From assembly GCA_035276685.1 (NCBI GenBank), contig DATELK010000086.1:1-64000 (forward strand): a stretch of 64,000 bases of DNA. The letters run 5' to 3'. Shown here piece after piece: positions 34,779 through 42,622 of the stretch. The notes under the pieces were generated by a model. It was not told where the DNA came from. It ran no database searches and saw only the letters and a list, made by a program, of their open reading frames with translations. Both the position numbers and the translations under genes were made by a program. The stretch is from JACVRN01 sp035276685. Its GTDB lineage: Bacteria > Acidobacteriota > Blastocatellia > Pyrinomonadales > Pyrinomonadaceae. Every line of letters begins with the position of its first letter. The first letter of the stretch is position 1.

Positions 34779-35477
34779 ATGCAGCCACGAACGGAAAATA
34801 TGGAAGAGCGAAGCCTGCGGGCAGAGATTAAAATCTACTACGACGTTTACGTGCCGCAGGCAGCAGGGAAGAGGCCGCTGCTCGTGGCGCTTCATGGATA
34901 CGGCGCGAGCAAGCGGCAGATGATGCGCGAGGCCAGGGCCATAGCCCCGGATGATTTCGCCATCGCTTCGATTCAGGGTTTTCATCAGCACATACGCGAC
35001 CCGAGAGATGCTGGCGGCCCCCTGCGCTTCGGCTTCGGCTGGGTGACGAACTTTCACCCTGAAGAGGCGCACGCGCTTCATCACGGTGCTATTAATCACG
35101 TGCTGGATGCTCTTATAGAAGAGGGAACGTGTGACGCGGGGCGAGTCTTTCTGCTCGGGTTCTCGCAGACGTGCGCGCTCAATTTCCGCTACGCTTTCAC
35201 CTACACGGAGCGCCTGCGCGGGGTCGTAGGCATCTGCGGCGGCTTGCCCGGCGACTGGGAGACGAGCGAGCTTTACAGGGAGACGAAGGCCTCAGTGCTT
35301 TATCTTTCAGGCGCGCGGGACGAGTTCTACACGCCCGAGCGCGTCAGCGATTACGGCGAGCGACTGCGCCGTAGAGCGCACGACGTAGAGGTTCGGTCTT
35401 ACGACGACGCCGCGCACGAGATTGTGCCCGCCATGCGCGAAGACGTGAGGGAATGGCTGCGGGCTCGCGCGCGTTAG
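34779..35477 (+). CDS. Alpha/beta-hydrolase, phospholipase/carboxylesterase type
   Basis: A 232-residue soluble alpha/beta hydrolase. The oxyanion segment is LLVALHGYGASKRQM, the nucleophile elbow is LGFSQTCALN (Ser in G-x-S-x), the acid is in YLSGARDEFYTPERV and the His in DDAAHEIVPAM. This resembles the carboxylesterase/phospholipase family with GFSQ nucleophile. No signal peptide. The frame is open from far upstream into the preceding gene and repeat, but the ATG at 34779 (or 34800) matches the family start. Substrate unknown. Confidence 0.85.
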   Translation: MQPRTENMEERSLRAEIKIYYDVYVPQAAGKRPLLVALHGYGASKRQMMREARAIAPDDFAIASIQGFHQHIRDPRDAGGPLRFGFGWVTNFHPEEAHALHHGAINHVLDALIEEGTCDAGRVFLLGFSQTCALNFRYAFTYTERLRGVVGICGGLPGDWETSELYRETKASVLYLSGARDEFYTPERVSDYGERLRRRAHDVEVRSYDDAAHEIVPAMREDVREWLRARAR

Positions 35478-35492
35478 AGCGTATAATCCGGG

Positions 35493-36137
35493 ATGATGAA
35501 AAGGGCGCTTTACTGTCTTCTGCTTCTGTGCCTGCTCTGTGTCGCTGCCTCGTGCAGTCGAACCGATGAGCGGAGCGGGGCCGAATCGCGACTGCGGCCT
35601 TTCTTTCCGGCCAACGTCTCTCAGCAGGCAAGACGTGTCGTAGAAGACGCCGTAGCGCAGTCAAGCTACACGCGCAGCTACGACCCGTCTTACGTGAAGC
35701 TGGATTATCCGGGCGGAGACGTGCCGCTTGACCGCGGCGTCTGCACGGACGTGGTCATACGCTCGTTTCGCAAGGTCGGCGTTGACTTGCAGAAAGAGGT
35801 TCACGAAGACATGACTCTCGCCTTCGCCGCTTATCCTAAGAAGTGGGGGCTCGCGCGGCCCGACTCGAACATTGACCACAGGCGCGTGCCTAATTTGATG
35901 ACCTTCTTCGAGCGCAGGGGCAAAGCGCTAGGCGTGACGAGCGCGAGCGCCGATTACCTGCCCGGAGACATAGTCACCTGGGATTTGGGCGGAGGCACGG
36001 CGCACATAGGCGTCGTCTCGAACCTCTGGTCGGAGAAGACTGAGAATTACCTGATAGCCCATAACATAGGCGGCGGCGTTCGTCTGGAAGACGTGCTCTT
36101 CAACTGGCGCGTCACGGGACACTACCGTTACTTTTAA
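35493..36137 (+). CDS. DUF1287 (NlpC/P60-like) lipoprotein
   Basis: A 214-residue secreted protein. Lipoprotein signal MMKRALYCLLLLCLLCVAAS with a Cys at the lipobox. The mature part shows the DUF1287 pattern: YDPSYVKLDYPGGDVPLDRGVCTDVVIRSF (Cys-Asp catalytic-site context, split here at the DRGVCTDV core) and a later His in GGGTAHIGVVS. DUF1287 proteins are distant members of the NlpC/P60 papain-like group and may act on cell wall or small peptides. A TATAAT box lies only 5 nt before the ATG, which would give a leaderless transcript. ATG 35493; 35496 is equally possible. Confidence 0.83.
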   Translation: MMKRALYCLLLLCLLCVAASCSRTDERSGAESRLRPFFPANVSQQARRVVEDAVAQSSYTRSYDPSYVKLDYPGGDVPLDRGVCTDVVIRSFRKVGVDLQKEVHEDMTLAFAAYPKKWGLARPDSNIDHRRVPNLMTFFERRGKALGVTSASADYLPGDIVTWDLGGGTAHIGVVSNLWSEKTENYLIAHNIGGGVRLEDVLFNWRVTGHYRYF

Positions 36138-36166
36138 GAGTAAGGCTCGTCCTTCGGGAAAATCTT

Positions 36167-36628
36167 ATGAAAGCTATAATTCTCTTCATCCTCTCTGTCG
36201 CAGTCTCTGCCGCGAGCGTCGGCGCGCAGCAAGGCGGCGATGCAAAGCTCAGTAAGCGCGAGCGGCAGGTGATGACGGACGTGCGCGCCGTTCTGGATGC
36301 TCAGGTGGCCGCGTGGAATCGCGGCGACATAGAAGGCTTCATGCGCGGCTACAATGAGTCGGACGACACTATCTTTATCTCGGGCGACACTGTGACGCGC
36401 GGCTGGCGGACGGTCTTGAACCGCTACAAGAAGGGATATGACACGCGCGAGAAGATGGGCACGCTCACCTTCTCGGAAATAGAGATGACGCCGCTTGCGA
36501 AAGATGCTGTCGTAGTCACCGGGCGCTGGCAGCTGAAGCGCGAGAAGGATGAGCCCAAAGGGCGCTTCACTCTCATCTTTCGCCACACGGCTGCGGGCTG
36601 GCGCATCGTTCACGACCATACGTCGTGA
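36167..36628 (+). CDS. Secreted NTF2-like/DUF4440 protein
   Basis: A 153-residue protein with a signal peptide (MKAIILFILSVAVSAASVGA) and a single NTF2-like fold: VRAVLDAQVAAWNRGDIEGFM, then SGDTVTRGWRTVLNRYKKGY, and the closing FTLIFRHTAAGWRIVHDHTS. The family commonly binds small hydrophobic ligands or has enzyme activity; function here unknown. Its last codons recur as a 22-nt copy just upstream of the S9 peptidase gene. Same strand and 30 nt after the DUF1287 gene. Confidence 0.82.
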   Translation: MKAIILFILSVAVSAASVGAQQGGDAKLSKRERQVMTDVRAVLDAQVAAWNRGDIEGFMRGYNESDDTIFISGDTVTRGWRTVLNRYKKGYDTREKMGTLTFSEIEMTPLAKDAVVVTGRWQLKREKDEPKGRFTLIFRHTAAGWRIVHDHTS

Positions 36629-36661
36629 GGGTAATAAAGCGCCTTGTTATACAGGCTCGAA

Positions 36662-37366
36662 CTAGAGCTTGTCCTTGAGGGCCGCGTCCGTGGCCACGTA
36701 GAGTATGGTTCCTTTAGTCCAGCGGGCCGCGAATTTTGAAGAAGGGACTCTCCTGACGCGCGCCGCTTCAGCGTTACCCTCGGAAGCATAAGAGCCCGCT
36801 ATGACCAGCACTTTTTTAGCGGACGAAATATAGACCGCCCCCATTACTTCAGCCGCGCCGGGCAGAAACTTGTCATCGCCTTCTAACATGTTCCTGTCAT
36901 AGATGCCTTCCAGAGTGAAATCTCCCGCCGTCTGAGGAAAGGCATCTTTCAGAGGCCCTGCATCAGCGCCCGGCGCAGAATTCGTATTCTGTTCCGTTGC
37001 GGTTTGTTTGTTCGGCTGGTTATAATCTTTATTACTAACGTAGGGAATATTTAATGCGATTGTCGCTCCGGCAACTATGACTGTGATGATAATCGCCGTC
37101 AGAGCAAGTGCGATAAGCCCTCCAACTATAAACACACTCTTTTTAGACTTCGGTCGGGAATTATTAGATATATCGTCGATCTTGGATTGTGAGCCTTTTG
37201 ACGCCTGCTTTGGCGGAAGTTCCGTCGGCGCGACAGTAGTCACGCGGGGCGCAGGAATACGCTGAGTCGCCTCAGCATCATACGGGGCGGAAAGAAGTGC
37301 GCCGTCATTTAAGCAAAAAGTGAAAGTGTCATCAAAAGTACGCCCGCACGTGGGACAGCTTTTCAT
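36662..37366 (-). CDS. Zinc-ribbon single-pass membrane protein
   Basis: A 234-residue protein with an N-terminal zinc-ribbon-like start (MKSCPTCGRTFDDTFTFCLN, Cys4, Cys7, Cys18), a Pro/Thr linker, one membrane helix (about 77-105) and an extracytoplasmic domain (DFTLEGIYDRNML ... GAVYISSAKKVLVIAGSYASE ... FAARWTKGTILYVAT). The N-terminal CPTCGRTF pattern recurs in proteins from Blastocatellia-type acidobacteria. The C-terminal domain looks beta-rich and is not recognised. Convergent with the DUF4440 gene and divergent from the S9 peptidase. Confidence 0.75.
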   Translation of the reverse strand: MKSCPTCGRTFDDTFTFCLNDGALLSAPYDAEATQRIPAPRVTTVAPTELPPKQASKGSQSKIDDISNNSRPKSKKSVFIVGGLIALALTAIIITVIVAGATIALNIPYVSNKDYNQPNKQTATEQNTNSAPGADAGPLKDAFPQTAGDFTLEGIYDRNMLEGDDKFLPGAAEVMGAVYISSAKKVLVIAGSYASEGNAEAARVRRVPSSKFAARWTKGTILYVATDAALKDKL

Positions 37367-37497
37367 AGTTTCCAGCCAACCAGTGTTATGAAGAGCAAAG
37401 GATAATTTACGGGCGGGGATTTTAGCTTAAATCGCTTTCAGGCGCGATAATTTTAGATATGCCCGGCACCGGCAGTTGAGGCGGGCAAATGACAAGG

Positions 37498-37524
37498 CGC
37501 ATCGTTCACGACCATACTTCATAA
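37498..37524 (+). pseudogene. Fragment of an NTF2-like gene 3' end
   Basis: Nine codons reading RIVHDHTS then stop, identical in protein to the end of the gene at 36167-36628 and matching its DNA over 22 nt (GCGCATCGTTCACGACCATA core). It lies just before the S9 peptidase start and may be a remnant of a second copy. Confidence 0.55.
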
Positions 37525-37547
37525 AAAAAATCAGGAGGCTCCTCTTA

Positions 37548-39560
37548 ATGCGAAAACCGATGGGCATGATATTGGTGCTGGCTCTCTTACAGCTTCTCTC
37601 ACTTCCGTACCGGGCCAACGCGCAGGTTCTGACGGGCGGCGCGTCCGTTCAGGTGCGCGAGCGCTTCGGCATAGACCGCTACCTGAATATACGCAGCGCG
37701 GGCTCGCCTACCCTATCGACAAACGGCGACCGGATGGCGTTTTTGACGAACATCACGGGCACGCCGCAGGTCTGGATGGTAGGTGCTGGCGGCGGCTGGC
37801 CCGAGCAGTTGACTTACTACACGGACAGAGTCGATTTCGTCAGGTGGTCGCCGGACGGCACAGGGCTGGTCTTCGCCAAGTCGCGCGGCGGTGACGAGAA
37901 CGCGCAGCTCTTCTGGCTAGCGCCCGACGGCTCGGACATTCGTCAGCTTACAGATGCCCCGAAGGTGCGCCACAACTTCGGCGGGTGGTCGCACGACGGG
38001 CGTCGCATCAGCTACGCCTCCAACAAGCGCAACCCGAACTTCTTCGACATATACGTGATGGACGTGGCCACGGGCCGCGAAGAGATGGTCTACCAGCAGG
38101 ACGGCTCGAACGGCGTGGCAGCTTGGTCGCAGGACGGCCGCTACATGGTGGTCTCGCACAACAACGAAGAGCTGAGCCTTGATAACGACCTCTTTCTGGT
38201 TGACACGCAGACGCGACAGGCGACTCTGTTGACACAGCATCAGGGTTCGGCACAGTTCGGCGACGTTCACTTCACACAGGACGGCCGCTCAATCATCTTC
38301 GGCACGAACGACAACCGCGAGTTCTACCAGCTGGCTCGCATGAGGCTTGATAGTAAGAAGGTGGAGACGCTGGACACGGCGGAGTGGGATTTGGATGCGA
38401 CCGCCATGTCGGATGACGGCAGCATGTTTGCTTACACCCTGAACCGGGACGGCTTCAGCGAGCTTTACGTCCGGCGCGTCACGACGGACGGAAACATGAG
38501 CCCAAAAGAGACAGCGCCCGTCACGCTTCCGGGCAAAGGCATTGTCGGCGCGATGGACTTTTCACGCGACAACCGCCGACTGGCATTCACCTTTAACGGC
38601 TCGCGCTACAACACGGACATATGGCTCTACGACTTGCAGGGCAACTCGCTCAAGCAGGTCACGCACAGCTCTCGCGCAGGCATCCCGCAGTCCACTTTCG
38701 TAGAGCCCGAGCTTGTGCGCTTCAAGAGCTTCGACGGCCGCGACATCCCCGCTTGGTACTATCGCCCGCAAACGGCAGCGACGACGGCGCTCGGCGTGAC
38801 CGTCCCCAGCAATGCCACCATCAACATCACTGCGGGCAATGCCGGCACGGGAAGCGTCAGCGTAGGCGTGGGCCGTGGCTTTCCCGTCATAGTCAGCGTT
38901 CACGGCGGCCCGGAAGGCCAGGAGCGCCCCGGCTTCAACAGCATCTATCAATACTTCCTCTCTCGCGGCTACGGCATACTGGCTACGAACGTGCGCGGCT
39001 CCACGGGCTACGGCAAGACCTTCACGCACATGGACGACGTTCGCAAGCGCGAGGACTCGGTCAAGGATTTGGCGGCCGCCGCCGAATGGCTCAAGACGCA
39101 GGGCGGCGCAGACCCGCGACGCATAGCCGTCATGGGAGGCTCTTACGGCGGCTACATGACGCTGGCTGCTATCACCCTCTATCCTGACCTGTGGGCCGCG
39201 GCCGTGGACACCGTGGGCATAGCCAACTTTGAAAGCTTTCTCAAGAACACTTCAGGCTACCGCCGCAAGCTCAGAGAGGTAGAGTACGGCTCGCTTGAGC
39301 GCGACCTGGATTTTCTTCGCTCCATCTCGCCGCTCTACAGGGTGGACAAAATACGCACGCCGCTCTTCGTCATACACGGCAAGAACGACCCGCGCGTGCC
39401 CTACACGGAAGCGGAGCAGATGGTTGAGGCGCTGCGCCGCCGCAACGCGCCCGTCGAATACAAGCTCTTTGACGACGAAGGCCACGGCGTAGCCAAGCTC
39501 TCGAACCGCCTGATTGTCTATCCCCTGGTCGCAAACTTTCTGGACAAGTACATGAAGTAA
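37548..39560 (+). CDS. Secreted S9 family prolyl oligopeptidase-type peptidase
   Basis: A 671-residue secreted peptidase. Signal peptide (MILVLALLQLLSLPYRANA), then an N-terminal TolB/beta-propeller part (repeats such as FVRWSPDGTGLVF and FGGWSHDGRRISYAS) and a C-terminal alpha/beta-hydrolase domain. Catalytic residues are Ser in GGSYGGYM, Asp in HGKNDPRVPY and His in DEGHGVAK. It cleaves short peptides, probably in the periplasm or outside. AGGAGG lies 9 nt before the ATG at 37548; the earlier frame-open start at 37476 lies in the gene remnant. A glycine-rich insertion near residue 430 (NITAGNAGTGSVSVGVG) is unusual. Confidence 0.93.
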   Translation: MRKPMGMILVLALLQLLSLPYRANAQVLTGGASVQVRERFGIDRYLNIRSAGSPTLSTNGDRMAFLTNITGTPQVWMVGAGGGWPEQLTYYTDRVDFVRWSPDGTGLVFAKSRGGDENAQLFWLAPDGSDIRQLTDAPKVRHNFGGWSHDGRRISYASNKRNPNFFDIYVMDVATGREEMVYQQDGSNGVAAWSQDGRYMVVSHNNEELSLDNDLFLVDTQTRQATLLTQHQGSAQFGDVHFTQDGRSIIFGTNDNREFYQLARMRLDSKKVETLDTAEWDLDATAMSDDGSMFAYTLNRDGFSELYVRRVTTDGNMSPKETAPVTLPGKGIVGAMDFSRDNRRLAFTFNGSRYNTDIWLYDLQGNSLKQVTHSSRAGIPQSTFVEPELVRFKSFDGRDIPAWYYRPQTAATTALGVTVPSNATINITAGNAGTGSVSVGVGRGFPVIVSVHGGPEGQERPGFNSIYQYFLSRGYGILATNVRGSTGYGKTFTHMDDVRKREDSVKDLAAAAEWLKTQGGADPRRIAVMGGSYGGYMTLAAITLYPDLWAAAVDTVGIANFESFLKNTSGYRRKLREVEYGSLERDLDFLRSISPLYRVDKIRTPLFVIHGKNDPRVPYTEAEQMVEALRRRNAPVEYKLFDDEGHGVAKLSNRLIVYPLVANFLDKYMK

Positions 39561-39584
39561 GAGTCCGGCTGAGTCTGTAGAGTT

Positions 39585-40859
39585 ATGCTCGCAGTCATTA
39601 ATTGCTCGCAAGTTGTGACGCTCGGTGGAGCGCGCCGCCCTCGCACAGGGCCGGAGATGAGCGAGATTTCCATCATCCCCGACGGCGCGCTCACGGTGCG
39701 TGACGGGCGTTTTGAGAAGGTCGGCGCGCGTCTGGAAATAGAGCCGCTCATAGGCCCGGACTGCGAGGTCTTGGACGCGGGCGGGCGCGTGCTGCTGCCG
39801 GGCTTCGTTGACGCGCACGCTCATCCGGTCTTCGCAGGCACGCGCGCGGACGAATATGAAGAGCGCGCACGAGGGGCTACTTATCAAGAGATAGCCGCGC
39901 GCGGCGGAGGCATTCGCTCGACCGTCAGGCGAACGCGCGAGGCCAGCCTTGATGAATTGGTCGCGGCGGGCAGGCGTTACGGCGAGTGGTTCCTGCGAGG
40001 CGGTACTACGACGGTCGAAGCAAAGTCCGGCTACGGCCTGACCACGGAAGACGAGCTTAAGATTCTGCGCGCAGTTCAGCGCTTGAACGAAGAGACGCCG
40101 CTTCGGTACGTGCCGACCTTCCTTGGCGCGCACGACGTTCCGAACGAGTACCGCTCGCGCCGAGAGGACTACATAGAGCTGGTCACGGAAGAGATGCTCC
40201 CGCGCGTCAGGGAAGAGCGGCTGGCCGAATACTGCGACGTGTTCTGCGAAGAGAAGGTCTTTACTCTCGCCGAGTCGCGCAGGATTTTAGAGGCCGCGCG
40301 CCGCCACGGCCTTAAGCTTCGCCTTCATGCAGACCAGTTGACCCTTTCGGGCGGCGCGCAACTGGCCGCAGAGCTTGGGGCCGCGACCGCAGACCACCTT
40401 GAGCACACGGACTCACACGGCATACGGGCTCTGAAGTCTGCGGAAGTCCAGCCTGTGCTGCTGCCCGGCTCCGTCTACGCCCTCGGCTCGTCGCGCTATC
40501 CAGCCGCGCGAGAGATGATAGAAGCAGGGCTCGCGGTCGTCCTCGCAACGGATTTTAATCCCGGCTCAAGCCCCACGCCTTCCATGCCTATGGTTCTGTC
40601 TCTGGCCTCCACGCACATGAAGATGACGCCCGCCGAAAGCCTGACGGCCGCGACCATCAACGCCGCCTACAGCCTCGGGCGCGGCGACGAAATAGGCTCA
40701 ATCGAAGAGGGAAAGCGCGCAGACTTTTGTCTACACGACGCAGAGGATTACAGGGAGGTCGCATACTTCTTCGGCGTCGAGCACGCGCGGGAAGTCTTCA
40801 TAGAAGGGCGGCGGGTCTTCAGCCGAGAATCAGCCTCGAATACACAAGATAATGGATGA
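39585..40859 (+). CDS. hutI: Imidazolonepropionase
   Basis: A 424-residue amidohydrolase of the HutI type: FVDAHAHPVFAGTRADEYEERARGA with the HxH metal site, GGGIRSTVRRTR substrate loop, KSGYGLTTEDELK, LRLHADQL, ATDFNPGSSPT and the typical late SLASTHMKMTPAE. It hydrolyses 4-imidazolone-5-propionate to N-formimino-L-glutamate in histidine degradation. No hutH, hutU or hutG lies in this window, so the other enzymes must be elsewhere. ATG 39585. Convergent with the Crp-like gene, with the small transcription unit between. Confidence 0.96.
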   Translation: MLAVINCSQVVTLGGARRPRTGPEMSEISIIPDGALTVRDGRFEKVGARLEIEPLIGPDCEVLDAGGRVLLPGFVDAHAHPVFAGTRADEYEERARGATYQEIAARGGGIRSTVRRTREASLDELVAAGRRYGEWFLRGGTTTVEAKSGYGLTTEDELKILRAVQRLNEETPLRYVPTFLGAHDVPNEYRSRREDYIELVTEEMLPRVREERLAEYCDVFCEEKVFTLAESRRILEAARRHGLKLRLHADQLTLSGGAQLAAELGAATADHLEHTDSHGIRALKSAEVQPVLLPGSVYALGSSRYPAAREMIEAGLAVVLATDFNPGSSPTPSMPMVLSLASTHMKMTPAESLTAATINAAYSLGRGDEIGSIEEGKRADFCLHDAEDYREVAYFFGVEHAREVFIEGRRVFSRESASNTQDNG

Positions 40860-40868
40860 AAATAACGG

Positions 40869-40897
40869 TTGACGCACAATAGATACTCATTTATTAT
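40869..40897 (+). promoter_or_regulatory. Near-consensus sigma70 promoter of a small transcription unit
   Basis: TTGACG (40869-40874), 17-nt spacer, TATTAT (40892-40897). The best promoter in the window, located after hutI and pointing away from it, with no gene longer than 11 codons ahead before a terminator. Confidence 0.8.
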
Positions 40898-40935
40898 CAT
40901 GTTCAACACTGAGGAAGGAGGTGATTCTAAAATAT

Positions 40936-40971
40936 ATGAGTTCTTATCACAGTGAGGTGGCTGAAGCCTAA
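40936..40971 (+). CDS. Putative 11-residue peptide MSSYHSEVAEA
   Basis: ATG at 40936, stop at 40969, preceded by AAGGAGGTGAT with an 11-nt gap to the ATG. It is the only ORF in a promoter-to-terminator unit. It may be a micropeptide, a leader or a regulatory ORF; nothing in the sequence indicates what it does. Confidence 0.4.
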   Translation: MSSYHSEVAEA

Positions 40972-41069
40972 GGGCCGAGCCAACACTTCTTTTGTTTGGG
41001 TGTTTGCTCGCGTTCGTTGTCTGATTCGAGACAAAGGCACACAGGCTAATCCCAACAGTTACACCGCGA

Positions 41070-41103
41070 GAGAGACGCTTTGCTTGAATGCGAGGCGTCT
41101 CTC
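41070..41103 (+). terminator. Rho-independent terminator of the small transcription unit
   Basis: A 9-bp stem (GAGAGACGC with GCGTCTCTC), 16-nt loop, then TTTCTCTTT on the plus strand. Confidence 0.75.
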
Positions 41104-41132
41104 TTTCTCTTTATAGGAAGAGGAAAGAGAGC

Positions 41133-41819
41133 TTACCTGCCGAAGAGTCTATCGTACTCTTCCTTTGTCATCCTGTAGCACTCGCAGGCCGACCTTTCCA
41201 GCGCCGCGCGGTCGTGAATCTGTATCGTGCCACGGCTGTAGCTAATCAGTCCCGCGTCCTGTAGCACGCCTGCCGCGACGGAGACTCCGGGGCGGCGCAC
41301 GCCTAGCATCGTCGCCAGAAACTCCTGCGTCAGGTTCACCTCGTCCGAGCCCACGCCGTCGCTGCTCATCAGGAGCCAGCGGCAGAGCCTCTGCTCCACG
41401 CTATGGCGCGCGTTGCAGGCCGCTGACTGCGAGCCCGTGACTATGACCGTGTGTATGTAGCGATTCAGGAGCTTACTGAGCGGGCCGCCTTCGTCGTACA
41501 TCTCTTTGACGATGCTCGACCGGACGCGCAGGGCGTCGCCCGGAACCTGCACGAAAGTCGGCATGGTGGTCTTCGCCGCGTCCAGTAGTACCGGCACGCC
41601 GGACATCCCTTCGCGCCCTATGGTGCCGGATTCGACGGATGAGCCGTCCTCAAGAATCGTCACCAGCGAGAGCAGGCAGTTCAGCGGAAAGTAGATGTCA
41701 CGTATGGGCTCGTCCGGCACTATGACGTGCTGGCCGTGGTCTAGCTCCACGCGCTCAAGTTGAGGACTCAGGCGTTCGAGCTCTTCTTCCGGCAGGCAGG
41801 CCAGCAGACGATTCTCCAT
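41133..41819 (-). CDS. Crp/Fnr family transcriptional regulator
   Basis: A 228-residue regulator with an N-terminal cNMP-binding-like beta-roll (IVPDEPIRDIYFPLNCLLSLV, GREGMSGVPVLLD) and a C-terminal helix-turn-helix (LTQEFLATMLGVRRPGVSVAAGVL, read as LTQEFLATMLGVRRP core). The phosphate-binding cassette is not conserved, so it may sense something other than cAMP. No iron-sulfur ligand cluster of FNR type is seen; a Cys pair (SACECYR) lies in the C-terminus. ATG 41819. Downstream of an unrelated secreted protein gene and converging on the small transcription unit. Confidence 0.88.
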   Translation of the reverse strand: MENRLLACLPEEELERLSPQLERVELDHGQHVIVPDEPIRDIYFPLNCLLSLVTILEDGSSVESGTIGREGMSGVPVLLDAAKTTMPTFVQVPGDALRVRSSIVKEMYDEGGPLSKLLNRYIHTVIVTGSQSAACNARHSVEQRLCRWLLMSSDGVGSDEVNLTQEFLATMLGVRRPGVSVAAGVLQDAGLISYSRGTIQIHDRAALERSACECYRMTKEEYDRLFGR

Positions 41820-41846
41820 CTTGATACTTACTCCGCTCTGAACGAC

Positions 41847-42503
41847 TCACGGCTTGGCCGGAGTAGTCGTCGTCTGTTCCGAGGCGGGCAGCCGCGAAGG
41901 GTCTGGCGCATCGGGAGAGGTGTGAAGGTGAACAGCTTTCCACGCGCCGTTGATGCGCTGGAAGACCAGCGTCATGCGGCCCGAGGCAGTTTCGGGAGTC
42001 CCCTTGTAGGTCTGCGTCTGCGTCCAGAGGCAAGTGACCATGGCCGCGTCACGCCCGAGCATCAGCACGCGACGGTCTCTGACGGCGAGCTTCACGTCCT
42101 TGAGGTTCGGGTAAGAGCTTTCACGATTCTTACGCATCTGCTCCCAAGAGCGCGTGACCGTCCCGTTGTAGTTAAAGAGTACGAGTTGCTGCGAGTTCCA
42201 GTAAACGTTCGTCACAAGCGAAACGTCCGCCTTCTCTATCCCTGCAATCAGCGAGTCGAAGGCGTCAACCACGCCTTTTGAGCTAAGGTCGTTCGCTGTG
42301 CTGCGTCGCCCCGTGCGCCCCTGACCCGCATCCGTAGTCTGCGCGCCCGTGTTGCCCTGTTGCGTCTGCGCAGGAGATGGTGGAGGAGTGCTCTGCGTGC
42401 GCGGGCGCGACGCAGGAGGCGCGGACGTGTTCGAGTTCTGCGCCACGCAAAGGGTCGCAGCCGCTAAGACCACGGCAATGATAAAAGCTAACCTATAAAT
42501 CAT
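41847..42503 (-). CDS. Secreted SnoaL/NTF2-like protein with disordered linker
   Basis: A 218-residue protein with a signal peptide (YRLAFIIAVVLAAATLCVA), a 50-residue Pro/Gln/Thr linker and an NTF2-like domain (VVDAFDSLIAGIEKADVSLV ... RVLMLGRDAAMVTCLWTQ ... MTLVFQRINGAWKAVHLHTS). Similar in fold and closing motif to the protein at 36167-36628. Function unknown. ATG 42503, the first gene in front of the Crp-like regulator and behind a nonamer foldback. Confidence 0.75.
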   Translation of the reverse strand: MIYRLAFIIAVVLAAATLCVAQNSNTSAPPASRPRTQSTPPPSPAQTQQGNTGAQTTDAGQGRTGRRSTANDLSSKGVVDAFDSLIAGIEKADVSLVTNVYWNSQQLVLFNYNGTVTRSWEQMRKNRESSYPNLKDVKLAVRDRRVLMLGRDAAMVTCLWTQTQTYKGTPETASGRMTLVFQRINGAWKAVHLHTSPDAPDPSRLPASEQTTTTPAKP

Positions 42504-42532
42504 AAAGTACTCCTTGGCTTAAGCAGATAATT

Positions 42533-42612
42533 AACAGGGATAGACAGGATGAACAGGATAAAAGAAGAACACCTGCTCTTTCTTTATCCTGCATATCCTG
42601 TCCATCCCTGTT
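42533..42612. repeat. Nonamer foldback repeat, copy 3 of 5
   Basis: Arms 42533-42562 and 42583-42612. The outer ACAGGGAT and central ACAGGAT units pair, but the inner variable bases do not match exactly (GAACAGG against ATGCAGG). Between gltX and the SnoaL-like gene, both on the minus strand. Confidence 0.88.
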
Positions 42613-42622
42613 AATTTCTCTT

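Larger units (their letters stand above)
40904..41112 (+). ncRNA. Putative free-standing small RNA/micropeptide transcript
   Basis: Predicted from the promoter at 40869-40897 to the terminator at 41070-41103, about 200 nt. It contains AAGGAGGTGAT (a near-perfect complement of the 16S 3' end), an 11-codon ORF, a hairpin TTGTCT-GATTCG-AGACAA (41017-41034) and a terminal stem. GTGAT/ATCAC (40921/40946) could fold across the ribosome-binding site and start codon. Not matched to any RNA family I know; tmRNA and 6S RNA structure are not seen. Confidence 0.55.

Noticed and set aside
40904..41112. tmRNA or 6S RNA identity for the small transcription unit
   Set aside because: No tRNA-like acceptor/T-arm ends for tmRNA, and no long closing stem with a central bubble for 6S RNA.
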